DNA of 64,000 nucleotides from Metabacillus endolithicus (GCF_023078335.1 NZ_CP095550.1:186001-250000), one strand, 5' to 3'. Counted from the first letter of the stretch, positions 28,428-38,176 are shown. The notes: a model not told the origin generated them from the letters alone. Made by a program: numbers and translations.

Positions 28428-31400
28428 TTAGTTCTCAACAACACATAATTTTTTATGAGTTAAAGCTCCTTGATGAATTGCATCAAATTTTAATGCAATG
28501 TTTAATTCCTCAATAGCTTGTTGATGTTGATTTAATCCAATTAATCCAAGTGCCCTCATGTAACGACAGTGAATTTCGTTCCGCTTTTTTAAATCTTCAT
28601 CAAATACTAAAAAGTCTGGAAGCGAAACAGCAAAATAATCTATTTTAGGAGAATCAAATAAGTGTTTTTCTCCATAATCTATTAACTTATTAAAACGACT
28701 TTTTGACTCTTTAAACCTCTTTAATTTTTGTAAAGCTAAACCTTGGTAGAAAATCATATCCGCTGGCTGATCATTGTAATAAAGGGCACTTGCTGGTTCA
28801 TCTAATCCTTTTGATGCAGTTGTAAAAGATTCGACAGCACTGTGTTCATCTTTTAACCCTTCATAAGCACAACCTAGGTAATAGTAAATATTATTCTCTT
28901 GTGCACCAGCAAGTTTTCCCTCACCTAAATTTTCAGGATAGATAAGAGCTTTCTTAAAAGTTTTTAAAGCGTTTACAAACTGTCTTTTTTGAAGATAATC
29001 TTTTCCAAGCTCAATATGAGCATATACATATTGCCCTGTTACCTTTCCTTCTCCCCCTTCCCATGGATGAAAGATACGCCTTTCGAGTAATTTTAATGCT
29101 TTCTCATAATAACCTAGGCAATTTAGGATCGTAACATATTCAATATACAAATCATCTCTTGATTCAACTAACGGTAAATGCTTATTTAAATGATGAAATC
29201 TTTTCTCTGGTGAATAGCCTAATTTCTTATGTAGTTGGTCTAATTCATACAATACCCTTGCATCAGAAGGATCACAATCAAATGCTGTCTGTAAAGAAAT
29301 TAGGGCAATATTTTCATCTTGTAATTGGTTATAGTAGGCAATAGCAAGGTTTCGATGTACGGTTGCAAAACCAGGGTTTATATCCCTTGAGGTTTCCCAT
29401 TGTGATATTGCTTCTTTATACCTTTTTTTATCATAAAGCAAATTGCCTAAATAATAGCAAGCCTTGCTATCCTTTGGATTTGCATTAATAGCAGTCTCTA
29501 GCACAAGCAACTCAAATAAGCTATTCGGAAAACAATAATCAGATGAAACTAAGTTACCAGAGATCCTATAAAGCTGGGCTTTCTCTTCTTGACCTAGTTT
29601 TGAATACAAATATCCTAAAGAATAATAAATAATTGGATTTCCCTCATTTACAACTTTTGGGATTAATCGACTTAAAATTTGTATTGCTTCTTCATAAGCT
29701 CCACATTCTTCATAATCAGCAGCTAAATTTAAGAAATTATGAGAATCACCTCTCATAAAAACTTCAAGTTCCGATATGGTAGAGTGAGCATCGTTAGAAT
29801 TTCCTAATTCTAAATAAACTAAATAGAGTTCATAATAAGCTCCAAAATCTGCAATATCCATCATGATCGTCTCTTTAGCAAAACGTTCTGCTTCTTTTAA
29901 AGAACCGGTTTTTCGTAGTAACATTGTTTTTAAGTGACGCCCTTTAAAATTTCTACTATTGCGAACTAAGGATTTTTCTATAAATTCTAATGCTCGTTGA
30001 TACAATCCTTTAGTTGACTCAATTTGAGCTAGGGAAAAATATCCACATTCTTGCCAATGCGATGACCAAACGGATTTATAAAAGGCACTGTATGCTTCAT
30101 CTAATTTTCCTTGTAACTTGAGTGATAGACCAAGCTGATAATAGGCTTCACTGTCATATGGATTTGGGTTTCTCCAGGTTAATAACTCAATAGCTTTATT
30201 AAAACATTCTTCACTCTTTTTAAATAATCCTCTCCGAAACAACAATGTTCCGTAGGCCACGTTAATTCTGATATTTTTTGGTTCTCTTTTTAACCCTTCT
30301 AAGTAATATTCATCAGGCTCCAAGGTAGCATGCCTATACTGCTCTAAATGTAGTCCTGCAAGATATAATTCCTCTGTCGTTGTTAATTCTTGTGGAGAGG
30401 GTAATGATTTTGCCGGTTTTGGTATTTCTTCTATTTGTTTTTTTGCTGGTTGATATGAAACTAATAATTGCTTCTTTTCATCTTTGACAGTCAAAAATAA
30501 ATCATGTTCAAGTTCACTTTGATCTATTTGAATATGGACCCTATATGTTTGATTTGGAGATATATTAATTTTTTCATTTAAGTAAGATCGTTTCTTACCA
30601 TTTAACTCGACAGTTGCACCCTTATAATTTGATGTTGCGTAAACATGAATAGTAGCCTGATTTAATAAAGAATCTACTTCTAAATTCACAGCAGCATGTT
30701 TTGAAGCATTTTTCACCAGTCCAATATGCTTATAAGGCATAAAATATTGGGTGAATCTTTTTTCTTCATAAGGATGTAGCCATGTAAAATCCGGCTGATT
30801 ATCAGTAAACACACCGGTCATTAACTCAATATATGGACCATCATCGTCCGTTAATTGGCGGTCCCAAGCTTTTCCAAAGTCACCATTCCCCCAAGTCCAT
30901 TGCTTTTTCCCCGGAGAAATATAGTGATCCGCTACATGAAGCAAACCTGCTCGCAAGTTATGATCATATCCCCCCAACAAAATCGTAATCCGATTTGTAA
31001 GCCATATAAGAAGTTGGAACTGGGATGTTTTTATAACGAGAGATATCTACTCCTTCTGAATAATCCATTTTATAATAAGTGCCGGTTGCTATTGGAAAGC
31101 GTGATACATCTCTCTTACCATGATCAAAAACGGCATGAACATCTGGCGGAAAGACAGATTGTGTATGATCATTTACTGCAACAGCTGGATTGGCCCACCA
31201 AAGAAATGTTTGAGGTTGTGATGTGCGATTATACAGCTGTGCCTTTATTTCTAAGTATGCTTTCCCAGGATGTAGGGTAAAACCAGCTGTTACTTTTGTG
31301 CCGTACATTCTATCTATTTCACTCACCCATACCGTAGCACTTCCATCATCATTTTCTGTTAATTTATATTCAACTGGTCCATAAGTATTTGGACGATGAT

Positions 31401-31773
31401 GTTGTGGCCAGTTGAACTCTATTCCTCCAGAAATCCATGGACCTGCCAATCCAACAAGTGCTGGTTTAATAACTGTATTGTAATAAACGAAATCGTAATT
31501 ATTCGTTTTATCTAATGCTCTGTATATACGGCCACCCAATTCTGGCATTACTTCAATACGTAAATATTCATTTTCTACTATTACGAGGTTATACGATTTT
31601 AGTTTTTTCTGGTCGTGTATCTTATCTATTACTGGATGAGGATATACCTTTCCAGAGCTACCTTGATACACTCTTTTTTCAAGAAACATTGGATTCTTAT
31701 TTGGTTCCCCTACCTCATAGGTAGGGATTTGTCGTGCTTCTTCCCATAAATGAACTTTTTGTTCGTTCTTCAC
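28428..31773 (-). pseudogene. DUF5107 protein with long TPR array, one frameshift in a G run
   Basis: The N-terminal DUF5107 part (about 380 residues) has a galactose-mutarotase-like look: YLRIEVMPELGGRIYRALDK, GPWISGGIEFNWPQHHRP, LWWANPAVAVND, then HYISPGKKQWTWGNGDFG. The rest, up to about 1115 residues, is tetratricopeptide repeats (YYQLGLSLKLQGKLDEAYSA; ACYYLGNLLYDKKRYKEAI). The frame breaks in six G (30970-30975): VGGI-stop in one frame, GGYDHNLRAGLLH in the other. The start is GTG 31773 behind GGAGGAGGG. Such proteins often accompany GH35, GH2 and ABC sugar genes; their activity is not established. First gene of the minus-strand operon. Confidence 0.8.
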
Positions 31774-31947
31774 TAAACTCCCTCCTCCTCATGTTCTTAC
31801 AATACTTTCATATAGCATTTCATACAATTAACGAAATTCGGTTTATAATGGACTATTTTCTGATTTGCTATTAATATATGACTAAATCTACTCTTATAAA
31901 AAGGGAAAGAAGCTTACTATTTTCTGATTTTCGTTAGGAGTGACAAT

Positions 31948-32834
31948 TTGGAGAAAAAGAAGAAACCTGATGGATTTGAATTAGAACGACTTCTAGTTTT
32001 ACCTGATTATGTAGTGAGAGAAATGGAGAAACACCCGTTAATGGCCCTTTCTATGTAACTGATATTGGTTATTTTCCAAGAGCTAAATTTCATTATAGAG
32101 AACGAAGTAGTGGATGTGATACACACATTGTTATTTATTGTGCTGAAGGGGAAGGTTGGGTAGAAATAGATGATACTACACTGACAATTAAACCTAATAT
32201 GTTAATCCATATTCCAAAAGGAATTCCTCATCGTTATGGAGCATCTGAGCAAACCCCTTGGAGTATATATTGGTTCCATCTTGATGGCACACAGGTACAA
32301 GAATATATAGAAGGCCTAGAACTACAAAGAGATTTATTCCAACTTAATTTTATAGAATTTGTAAGATTCGTAGAGATTTTTAATCATTGTTTTGATGTTC
32401 TTTCAAACAAGGTATACTCTCATCTTCACCACATTCATGTTTCTCAATCTATAAAATATCTTTTAAGTATTGTTAGTGTATCAAGCGGGTTCACCAATCA
32501 AGAAGTTAAAAAAGAACTGTATCTCGACAAAGCTATTAATTATATGAATGAAAATATAACGAATACAATTAAACTAGATGATATTGCGAAATACGCTGGT
32601 TTATCCAGACAACATCTTACACACCTTTTTAAGTCTCAAACAAACTATCCACCTATTGATTACTTTATAAGGATGAAAATGCAAAAAGCTGCACAAATGC
32701 TTGTTCTCACAAATAGTTCAATAAAACAAACAGCAATCTCAGTAGGTATTGATGACCCCTATTACTTTTCAAGGACTTTTAAAAAAATTATGGGTAGCTC
32801 ACCTTCTGAATATAGACAGATTGAAAAGGGATAG
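31948..32834 (+). pseudogene. AraC family regulator, one frameshift near the N-terminus
   Basis: The start is TTG 31948, 6 bases after TAGGAG. The first frame gives about 30 residues (DGFELERLLVLPDYVVREME) and stops at 32058. The second continues with GPFYVTDIGYFPRAKFHYRE, the cupin (PNMLIHIPKGIPHRYG) and two helix-turn-helices (IKLDDIAKYAGLSRQHLTHL; KQTAISVGIDDPYYFSRTFK) to 32834. One base is missing near 32040. It is divergent from the DUF5107 operon by 174 bases and should regulate it. Apart from the break all domains are intact. Confidence 0.82.
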
Positions 32835-32890
32835 TGACACTTTTCCTTAATAAAAACAAACTAAAGAAAACACACCAAACAAAAAAGTAA

Positions 32891-32910
32891 GGGACAGTGT
32901 ACCTGTCCCT
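32891..32910 (-). repeat. Dispersed GGGACAG palindrome, copy 2, acting as operon terminator
   Basis: GGGACAGTGTACCTGTCCC directly follows the stop codon of the aminopropyltransferase gene. On the minus strand a T-rich tract follows, so it can terminate the five-gene operon. Confidence 0.65.
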
Positions 32911-34464
32911 CTAATAACTTCTCCAAGCCTTTTCATATTTTTCGATAATGGTTGGTCTAGTTAGGGTATTGGTTTCAAGTTGGATTTGATTTCCGTTTTG
33001 ATCTAAGATATCCTGATCAATATCTTTGCCAAAGGAAGTTAGTCCTTTTAAGACTTCATTTGTTAGAAAATTGGTTTCAACTGTTATGCTTGTTTCGTTT
33101 AGATTGACTTCTTCTCTTTTGGCTAAAACAAAGCCCCAATCACCGAAGCTTGGAACATCGACGTGGAGATTTTCTGTATGAAGATTTGCAGCCTGTACGG
33201 TTTTGTTGATTGACCAATAAACTTCTGTTGCGAAAGTAGGACTTGTGGCTTGGATCATGATGGATCCTCCTGGTGCTAAGCGATTACGAACTAATTGATA
33301 AAATTCAAGTGTATATAGTTTGTTTAATGATTCATTATTTGGATCTGGTAAGTCTATTAAAATAACATCATAAAAAGTATGATGATTGTTTTTTAGAAAT
33401 TGAAAGGCATCTTCGCTTATAACCTGTACACGTTCATCTTCGAATGATTGTTCATTTAGGTTTACCACATCACGATTGGTTTTTGCTAGTTCTACAACTC
33501 TCGGATCAAGGTCAACTAAAGTCATCGACTTGATTTCATCATACTTTTGTAATTCTCTTAGAGCTAAACCATCGCCACCACCAAGGATCAGCACATTTTC
33601 TTTAGTAGATGCTGTTGCTACTACTGGGTGAACAAGTGTTTCGTGATAACGATATTCATCACTAGAACTAAATTGAAGTTGTCCATCTAAAAATAATCGC
33701 AAATCTCCTTGTTCCTTCGTTAAAATGATTTGCTGATAATCTGTCTGTTCTGTATAAATGATCGGATCTCTATAAAGCTTTTGTTCAAAAGTAAAAGCTG
33801 TTTCTTCACCAAAGAATATGCCACCTACAAGCAAAAGTAAAATAAGTATTCCTGCTGAAAAATGACGCTTAAACGACGGAATTTCTCGTTTAAAGTAATG
33901 TAAGATCCACAGGGCAATGACAACATTAATAAGCGCCACCAGAAATGCTGTTTTTACTAGTCCAAATTCAGGACGAAGTAAGTACACAAAAAGCAAACCA
34001 CCAATTAATCCACCTGCGTAATCAGAAAATAAAACTCTAGCAGTACTTTTTTGCAGAGTTACACCAATTTCATTTGCCTTTCTAATCAAAATTGGCAGCT
34101 CGACTCCTGTTAATGCCCCAACGATTAGCGTGATGGAATAAAGAAAGAATGCATCCATCCCTGGACTTAGAAAGGCTGAAACACCGAACAGCAAAAAGGT
34201 TGAAAGACCACCTAGAATTCCAATTGAATATTCAATCCAAACAAATGATAAAATTAAATTCTTTGTTACCTTCTCACTTATTGAAGCACCGATCCCCATA
34301 CCTGTTAGAAAAAGAGAAATGGTGAGGGTGTATTGTTTCACACCATCACCAAGTAAATAAGAGCCAGCTGCACCAAATAATACTTCAAAAATAATTCCAC
34401 ATACAGATACAATGCCTGATGCCCAATAGATCGCTTTGCTTTTTTTCATATTCTGTTCAATCAC
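32911..34464 (-). CDS. Membrane-anchored polyamine aminopropyltransferase (spermidine-synthase-like)
   Basis: About 210 N-terminal residues form seven or eight membrane helices. The rest is a spermidine-synthase fold: ILTKEQGDLRLFLDGQLQFS, the cofactor loop VLILGGGDGLALRELQ, acidic LVDLDPRVVELAK, and VILIDLPDPNNESL. The family transfers aminopropyl from decarboxylated SAM to an amine acceptor. The start is GTG 34464 with AAGGAG 8 bases upstream; an ATG at 34515 would overlap the DUF350 gene. Last gene of the PspA operon. Membrane fusion suggests a membrane-side or lipid-linked acceptor (inference). No SAM decarboxylase gene is nearby. Confidence 0.85.
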   Translation of the reverse strand: MIEQNMKKSKAIYWASGIVSVCGIIFEVLFGAAGSYLLGDGVKQYTLTISLFLTGMGIGASISEKVTKNLILSFVWIEYSIGILGGLSTFLLFGVSAFLSPGMDAFFLYSITLIVGALTGVELPILIRKANEIGVTLQKSTARVLFSDYAGGLIGGLLFVYLLRPEFGLVKTAFLVALINVVIALWILHYFKREIPSFKRHFSAGILILLLLVGGIFFGEETAFTFEQKLYRDPIIYTEQTDYQQIILTKEQGDLRLFLDGQLQFSSSDEYRYHETLVHPVVATASTKENVLILGGGDGLALRELQKYDEIKSMTLVDLDPRVVELAKTNRDVVNLNEQSFEDERVQVISEDAFQFLKNNHHTFYDVILIDLPDPNNESLNKLYTLEFYQLVRNRLAPGGSIMIQATSPTFATEVYWSINKTVQAANLHTENLHVDVPSFGDWGFVLAKREEVNLNETSITVETNFLTNEVLKGLTSFGKDIDQDILDQNGNQIQLETNTLTRPTIIEKYEKAWRSY

Positions 34465-34489
34465 GCAACTGTCTCCTTGTTTATCATTC

Positions 34490-34885
34490 TTATGTAATTG
34501 ACGCTCCAATGACAAATGCTAATCCAATTGATACACACATACTAACGATTCCTACCGAAATATTGCCTTTTTTAAGTTGTTCTTCAACAGAAAAATTTCT
34601 CGTGAAAAGCTCGAATAATAGGTAAGCAATTAATTGAAGAAGAATTCCATATGCCCCCCAAATAATTGTATCGACAACACTTGCGCTATGATAAATGGAG
34701 AAGGCTAAAACAATACAAATACCCACGATTTTCCCACCAATTGAAAGGGAAACGGCGTGGTTACCATTTAAAATTTCATCCCAATCTTTATATTTCTTTG
34801 TCATCAATTCAAATATAAGTAAGCCAATAAGTACAATTGCAATTGCAATAATAAAATACACAGCCGTTAAAATAAAAGGCCCCAT
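34490..34885 (-). CDS. DUF350 membrane protein (131 aa)
   Basis: The protein has four membrane helices with the internal duplication of DUF350 (YjfL-like): TAVYFIIAIAIVLIGLLIFE in the first half, WGAYGILLQLIAYLLFELFT in the second. GNHAVSLSIGGKIVGICIVL and GNISVGIVSMCVSIGLAFVI are matching second helices of the repeats. DUF350 genes are repeatedly found with PspA and spermidine-synthase-like genes in other bacteria. The gene lies 22 bases after the lipoprotein gene and ahead of the aminopropyltransferase. It may be an integral partner or channel in that system; the biochemical role is unknown. Confidence 0.85.
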   Translation of the reverse strand: MGPFILTAVYFIIAIAIVLIGLLIFELMTKKYKDWDEILNGNHAVSLSIGGKIVGICIVLAFSIYHSASVVDTIIWGAYGILLQLIAYLLFELFTRNFSVEEQLKKGNISVGIVSMCVSIGLAFVIGASIT

Positions 34886-34907
34886 ACTTTCTCATTCCCT
34901 TCATTTC

Positions 34908-35516
34908 TTATTTTCCAGTACCAGGTCCCCCACCGCGAACAGAGGAGGTTCCACCTCTAACCGTTGAAGTTCCTCCTGTTTTGAAAGATCCACCGGAAGA
35001 ACTATATCCCCTATAGCAATCATCCTGGTTAGAATAACATTTGTTACTTTGCTTCTTTCCCCAATCATCTACATCAAGAACTTCATCTAATACCCAAAGT
35101 AAAAATAATCCGTCAAAAAAGTCAGGACTATAATTGTTACGAACAAAGTCATAAGTAGAGACTTCAACCAATGTATTCGCAGGGTTTTCTTCGTCATTTG
35201 TTAACATAACAAAAGTATCTTGATAGATTAGAACTTGCTTGTTTTCTTTTTTTTCACTAACTTCTCTAGGTTTCTCATATTCTTGTAATTCATTAGCTAC
35301 ATCATCAATGGATTTATTTTCAGCGCTATAGATTTCAGAAATCTGTCCGGATTGTCCTTGACTTGAGACAACATCTTGTAAAATATATGTAGTGCTAATA
35401 AAATCCGCTATTCCATCCTTAAAAAATGATCCTTCAGTGGAACCTTGTGTTTCACTTCCACAAGCTGATAAAAGAAGAATACAAGATAGAAAAATAAAAA
35501 GAAGTGGTTTTTTCAT
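34908..35516 (-). CDS. DUF4247 lipoprotein (202 aa)
   Basis: The signal peptide ends in a lipobox, LLLSAC, with lipidated Cys19. The conserved body includes DGIADFISTTYILQDVV and YQDTFVMLTNDEENP, followed by YDFVRNNYSPDFFDGLFLLW. Two cysteines flank NKCYSNQDDCYRGYSSSGGS. The last 30 residues are Gly/Thr/Arg-rich (GGTSTVRGGTSSVRGGG), a low-complexity basic tail unusual outside this family. It is anchored on the outer face of the membrane. It is the third gene of the PspA operon, separated from pspA by 97 bases with a hairpin. Function unknown. Confidence 0.8.
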   Translation of the reverse strand: MKKPLLFIFLSCILLLSACGSETQGSTEGSFFKDGIADFISTTYILQDVVSSQGQSGQISEIYSAENKSIDDVANELQEYEKPREVSEKKENKQVLIYQDTFVMLTNDEENPANTLVEVSTYDFVRNNYSPDFFDGLFLLWVLDEVLDVDDWGKKQSNKCYSNQDDCYRGYSSSGGSFKTGGTSTVRGGTSSVRGGGPGTGK

Positions 35517-35549
35517 CGACTCACCTTCTTTCCTGACATACTATTTCGT

Positions 35550-35589
35550 AGACATCCAAAGACCTTAAATGATGATACAATGGATGTCT
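35550..35589 (-). promoter_or_regulatory. Intercistronic hairpin between pspA and the DUF4247 gene
   Basis: AGACATCCA (35550-35558) pairs with TGGATGTCT (35581-35589) without a T tract. It may lower downstream expression relative to pspA, as expected for a scaffold protein needed in excess. Confidence 0.45.
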
Positions 35590-35613
35590 GAAGAAATCTA
35601 ATTTACTTTATCT

Positions 35614-36282
35614 TTATTCTTTTCCAAGCTTCTTCTTCAAAGCAGCTAGCTCATCATCAACATCATTTTTTTCAAGTGCTGCGAACTCATCATCAAGACT
35701 TCGATTAGAAGATCTTAAATCTTCACTTGTTTCTGCTTCTGCTTCATATTGAAGGACTTTTTCTTCCATTCGCTCAAAACCGCGTTTTGATTCATCATTT
35801 CCAATACCAGAAAGAGTACGGTTTATTTTTGTTCTTGTTTTAGCAGATTCAGCACGAGCTTTTAGTGAATCTTTTTTCAGTTTCATTTCGTTATATTCGG
35901 CTTTCATTTCGTCTAATTTTTTCCTTAATGAATCTGAATCAAGCTTAGCACGTTCATACGATTCTTTTAAAGTGTCTAGCGTTTGCTGGTGAATTTTCTT
36001 GTCTTCTAGTGCACGCCTAGCAAGATCATCGTTACCCGCTTCGATTGCTTGAATCGCTTGCTCATCACGTTTTTGGACCATCTTTTTAGCATCTTCATAT
36101 TTTTTTTGCAACATTTTTTCGTTCGCGATTTGTTTAGCAATCGCTGTTTCTGCTTCGCGTATATCTGATTCCATCTCTCTCATGAATTGATCGAGCATCT
36201 TAACAGGATCTTCAGCTTTATCCAATAATGAATTCAATTCAGAATCTACTACCGTTTTTACCCTTTTAAATAATCGAAACAT
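35614..36282 (-). CDS. pspA: PspA/IM30 family membrane-maintenance protein
   Basis: The 222-residue protein is a nearly continuous coiled coil. The N-terminal amphipathic helix (MFRLFKRVKTVVDSELNSLL) and EDPVKMLDQFMREMESDI are hallmarks of PspA/LiaH/YjfJ proteins, ESCRT-III relatives that bind and support stressed membranes from the cytoplasm. The C-terminus ends in acidic-basic DDEFAALEKNDVDDELAAL, seen in the YjfJ-like subgroup found with DUF350. AGGAGG lies just upstream of the start, 11 bases after the DUF4178 gene. It is probably the structural core of this operon's function. Confidence 0.9.
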   Translation of the reverse strand: MFRLFKRVKTVVDSELNSLLDKAEDPVKMLDQFMREMESDIREAETAIAKQIANEKMLQKKYEDAKKMVQKRDEQAIQAIEAGNDDLARRALEDKKIHQQTLDTLKESYERAKLDSDSLRKKLDEMKAEYNEMKLKKDSLKARAESAKTRTKINRTLSGIGNDESKRGFERMEEKVLQYEAEAETSEDLRSSNRSLDDEFAALEKNDVDDELAALKKKLGKE

Positions 36283-36293
36283 GTTATTTCCTC

Positions 36294-36803
36294 CTATTTA
36301 CTTGCTATGATTTTTAATTCATATTGTTCAATTTCATATCCAGTGCTTACTTCAATTTCACTGCCCCATTTTTCAACAGACAGAAATTTCTCTTCCTCTT
36401 CATCACAATAGTCATAATATTGACAAACCATACCATTTATGTTTTGATTACGCCCGATACCTGTTACTCTGGCGCTTCCAGATTCATCCAAATGATAGGT
36501 AATTCCTTCATATTCCAGTTTTTTTGGAATTGGTTCTTGAAGATTAAGCTTTACTTTCTCGTAAATTCCCAAATAAAGCTCATCATCCATTTCAACACTT
36601 AACCAAATGGTTTTTGAAACTCCCTCAAGTTGATAGGCATGCCACTTAAATCCATGATCATCATAGCTTATTTTACCGACTATTTTGTAATCCTCGAGAT
36701 CATATGTGACAATATCATCTGTTTGCAGGTTAAACATATTTCGTTCTTCAACAGACTTATTGTTTGTTTGACTCTTACCAAATAATTTACTAAAGAAACT
36801 CAT
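36294..36803 (-). CDS. DUF4178 protein (169 aa)
   Basis: First gene of the PspA operon. After a basic N-terminus (SFFSKLFGKSQ, possibly membrane-associating) it has one DUF4178 domain: LQTDDIVTYDLEDYKIVGKI, WHAYQLEGVSKTIWLSVEMD, ITYHLDESGSARVTGIG, and the end VEKWGSEIEVSTGYEIEQYE. The domain is beta-rich and of unknown function, and is repeatedly linked to PspA, DUF350 and polyamine genes. Intact and well supported. Confidence 0.82.
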   Translation of the reverse strand: MSFFSKLFGKSQTNNKSVEERNMFNLQTDDIVTYDLEDYKIVGKISYDDHGFKWHAYQLEGVSKTIWLSVEMDDELYLGIYEKVKLNLQEPIPKKLEYEGITYHLDESGSARVTGIGRNQNINGMVCQYYDYCDEEEEKFLSVEKWGSEIEVSTGYEIEQYELKIIASK

Positions 36804-36936
36804 AAACTCACCCCGCTTTTATTCTAATGTTTTCCAATAAATAATACGACTTAATGTTCAAAAGGTTTCACTTTGTTTAACAAAAGATCCTCATTAAATA
36901 GCGAATTAATTCGAAACAATGGGTTCAACTTCAAAT

Positions 36937-36955
36937 GGGACAATGAACCTGTCCC
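36937..36955. repeat. Dispersed GGGACAG palindrome, copy 3
   Basis: GGGACAATGAACCTGTCCC abuts the stop codon of the LLM oxidoreductase gene. There is no good T tract on the minus strand, so termination is uncertain. With copy 2 it brackets the PspA operon. Confidence 0.55.
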
Positions 36956-37938
36956 TAAAGAAACGCCTCAGCCAATAAGTGATATGTACGTACTTTATCC
37001 TCAAATTGAAATGTATTATGAATAATCATAAATTCATCTGTTTGATAGAAATCGCTTAGTTTCAGTAGTTCCTCTTTTACCTTCTGTGGTGTACCCACAA
37101 TCATCCTTTTCCTGTTTTCAATGATCTTTTCTTTATCTCTAGGTGAAAGCTTCTTTTGTTTTGGTGATGGAATTCTTGTATCTAGTCCTCTTTCTACTGC
37201 TAAAAGCCATAAATCCTGACTTAAGGCGATTTCTTCTGCTTTTTCTTGGGTATCAGAACATACAACAAAAATACATACATTCGCTTTCGGACTTGGTTGT
37301 GTTTTTGATGGTTGAAAGCTTTTTCTATAAGTTTCCATAGCATGTAAGCCGTTTGCGGGATGTATGAAATGGCCAAATGTAAAGGATGTCCCCATTTCCC
37401 CTGCTAATCTAGCACCACGATGTGTTACACCTAATAACCACATTTCAGGAACTGTTTGGATACTCGGATAGGCTTTGACATTGTGAAAGAGTTTAGAACC
37501 TGGGTTCGTGTCAAATAAATACTCTTGAAGATCTGCAACCTGTCTTGGAAACTCATTCATACTTTTCCTTATCCCATCTGTTAAGGCTAAACGAGTGGTT
37601 GGTGAGCCACCTGGTGACCGACCTATTCCAACATCCATTCGATTTGGATATAACGTTTCTAACATTTTAAAGTTTTCTGCAACTTTATATGGACTATATT
37701 GTGGAAGCAGTACACCGCCTGAGCCGACACGAATTCTTTCTGTATTAGCAGCAATTTGTGACATAAGTATTTCTGGAGATGTTCCAACGATTCCATTTGA
37801 GTTATGATGTTCAGCTACCCAAAACCGGGTATATCCTAATTCCTCTGTTATTTTTGCCAATTCAATCGTATGTTGAAGGGCAATTCTAGCAGTTTGGCCT
37901 ACACTTATAACTGATTGATCAAGAACACTGAGCTTCAT
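36955..37938 (-). CDS. LLM-class flavin-dependent oxidoreductase (bacterial-luciferase-like, 327 aa)
   Basis: The TIM-barrel oxidoreductase uses FMN or F420. The subgroup motifs are plain: LDQSVISVGQTA at the start, TRFWVAEHHNSNGIVGTSPE, RIRVGSGGVLLPQYSPYKVA, YPNRMDVGIGRSPGGSP and the C-terminal KEELLKLSDFYQTDEFMII. They place it in the MsnO8/YwcH group of alkanal-monooxygenase-like proteins. The reaction is not known for this group. It stands as a single gene, with a palindromic repeat at its stop. Confidence 0.85.
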   Translation of the reverse strand: MKLSVLDQSVISVGQTARIALQHTIELAKITEELGYTRFWVAEHHNSNGIVGTSPEILMSQIAANTERIRVGSGGVLLPQYSPYKVAENFKMLETLYPNRMDVGIGRSPGGSPTTRLALTDGIRKSMNEFPRQVADLQEYLFDTNPGSKLFHNVKAYPSIQTVPEMWLLGVTHRGARLAGEMGTSFTFGHFIHPANGLHAMETYRKSFQPSKTQPSPKANVCIFVVCSDTQEKAEEIALSQDLWLLAVERGLDTRIPSPKQKKLSPRDKEKIIENRKRMIVGTPQKVKEELLKLSDFYQTDEFMIIHNTFQFEDKVRTYHLLAEAFL

Positions 37939-38176
37939 TTCTTACACCGCTTTTCTTAGTTCGTGTTGTTGTGTGATTAGTCTAAATGACAATTTAATGA
38001 ATCTCAAATTTCTTGATTTCCCTATACTCAATTAAATATTATTTTTAATACAATTCCAAATATCCTGTTGATTGAATCACTTATTATTTCTCACCATATA
38101 TAGAGCTTATTAATTTCAAAAACATGGATATTCCTTACATGATGAGGAAAAATAGACTCTGAAAGGATGTGTTAGT

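Noticed and set aside
30855..31280. 141-residue plus-strand frame
   Set aside because: Antisense to the DUF5107 coding sequence, whose motifs are clear on the minus strand.
28428..31773. Two separate genes (TPR protein and DUF5107 protein)
   Set aside because: The first frame ends and the second begins at a six-G run in the middle of one conserved domain; one gene with an indel explains both.
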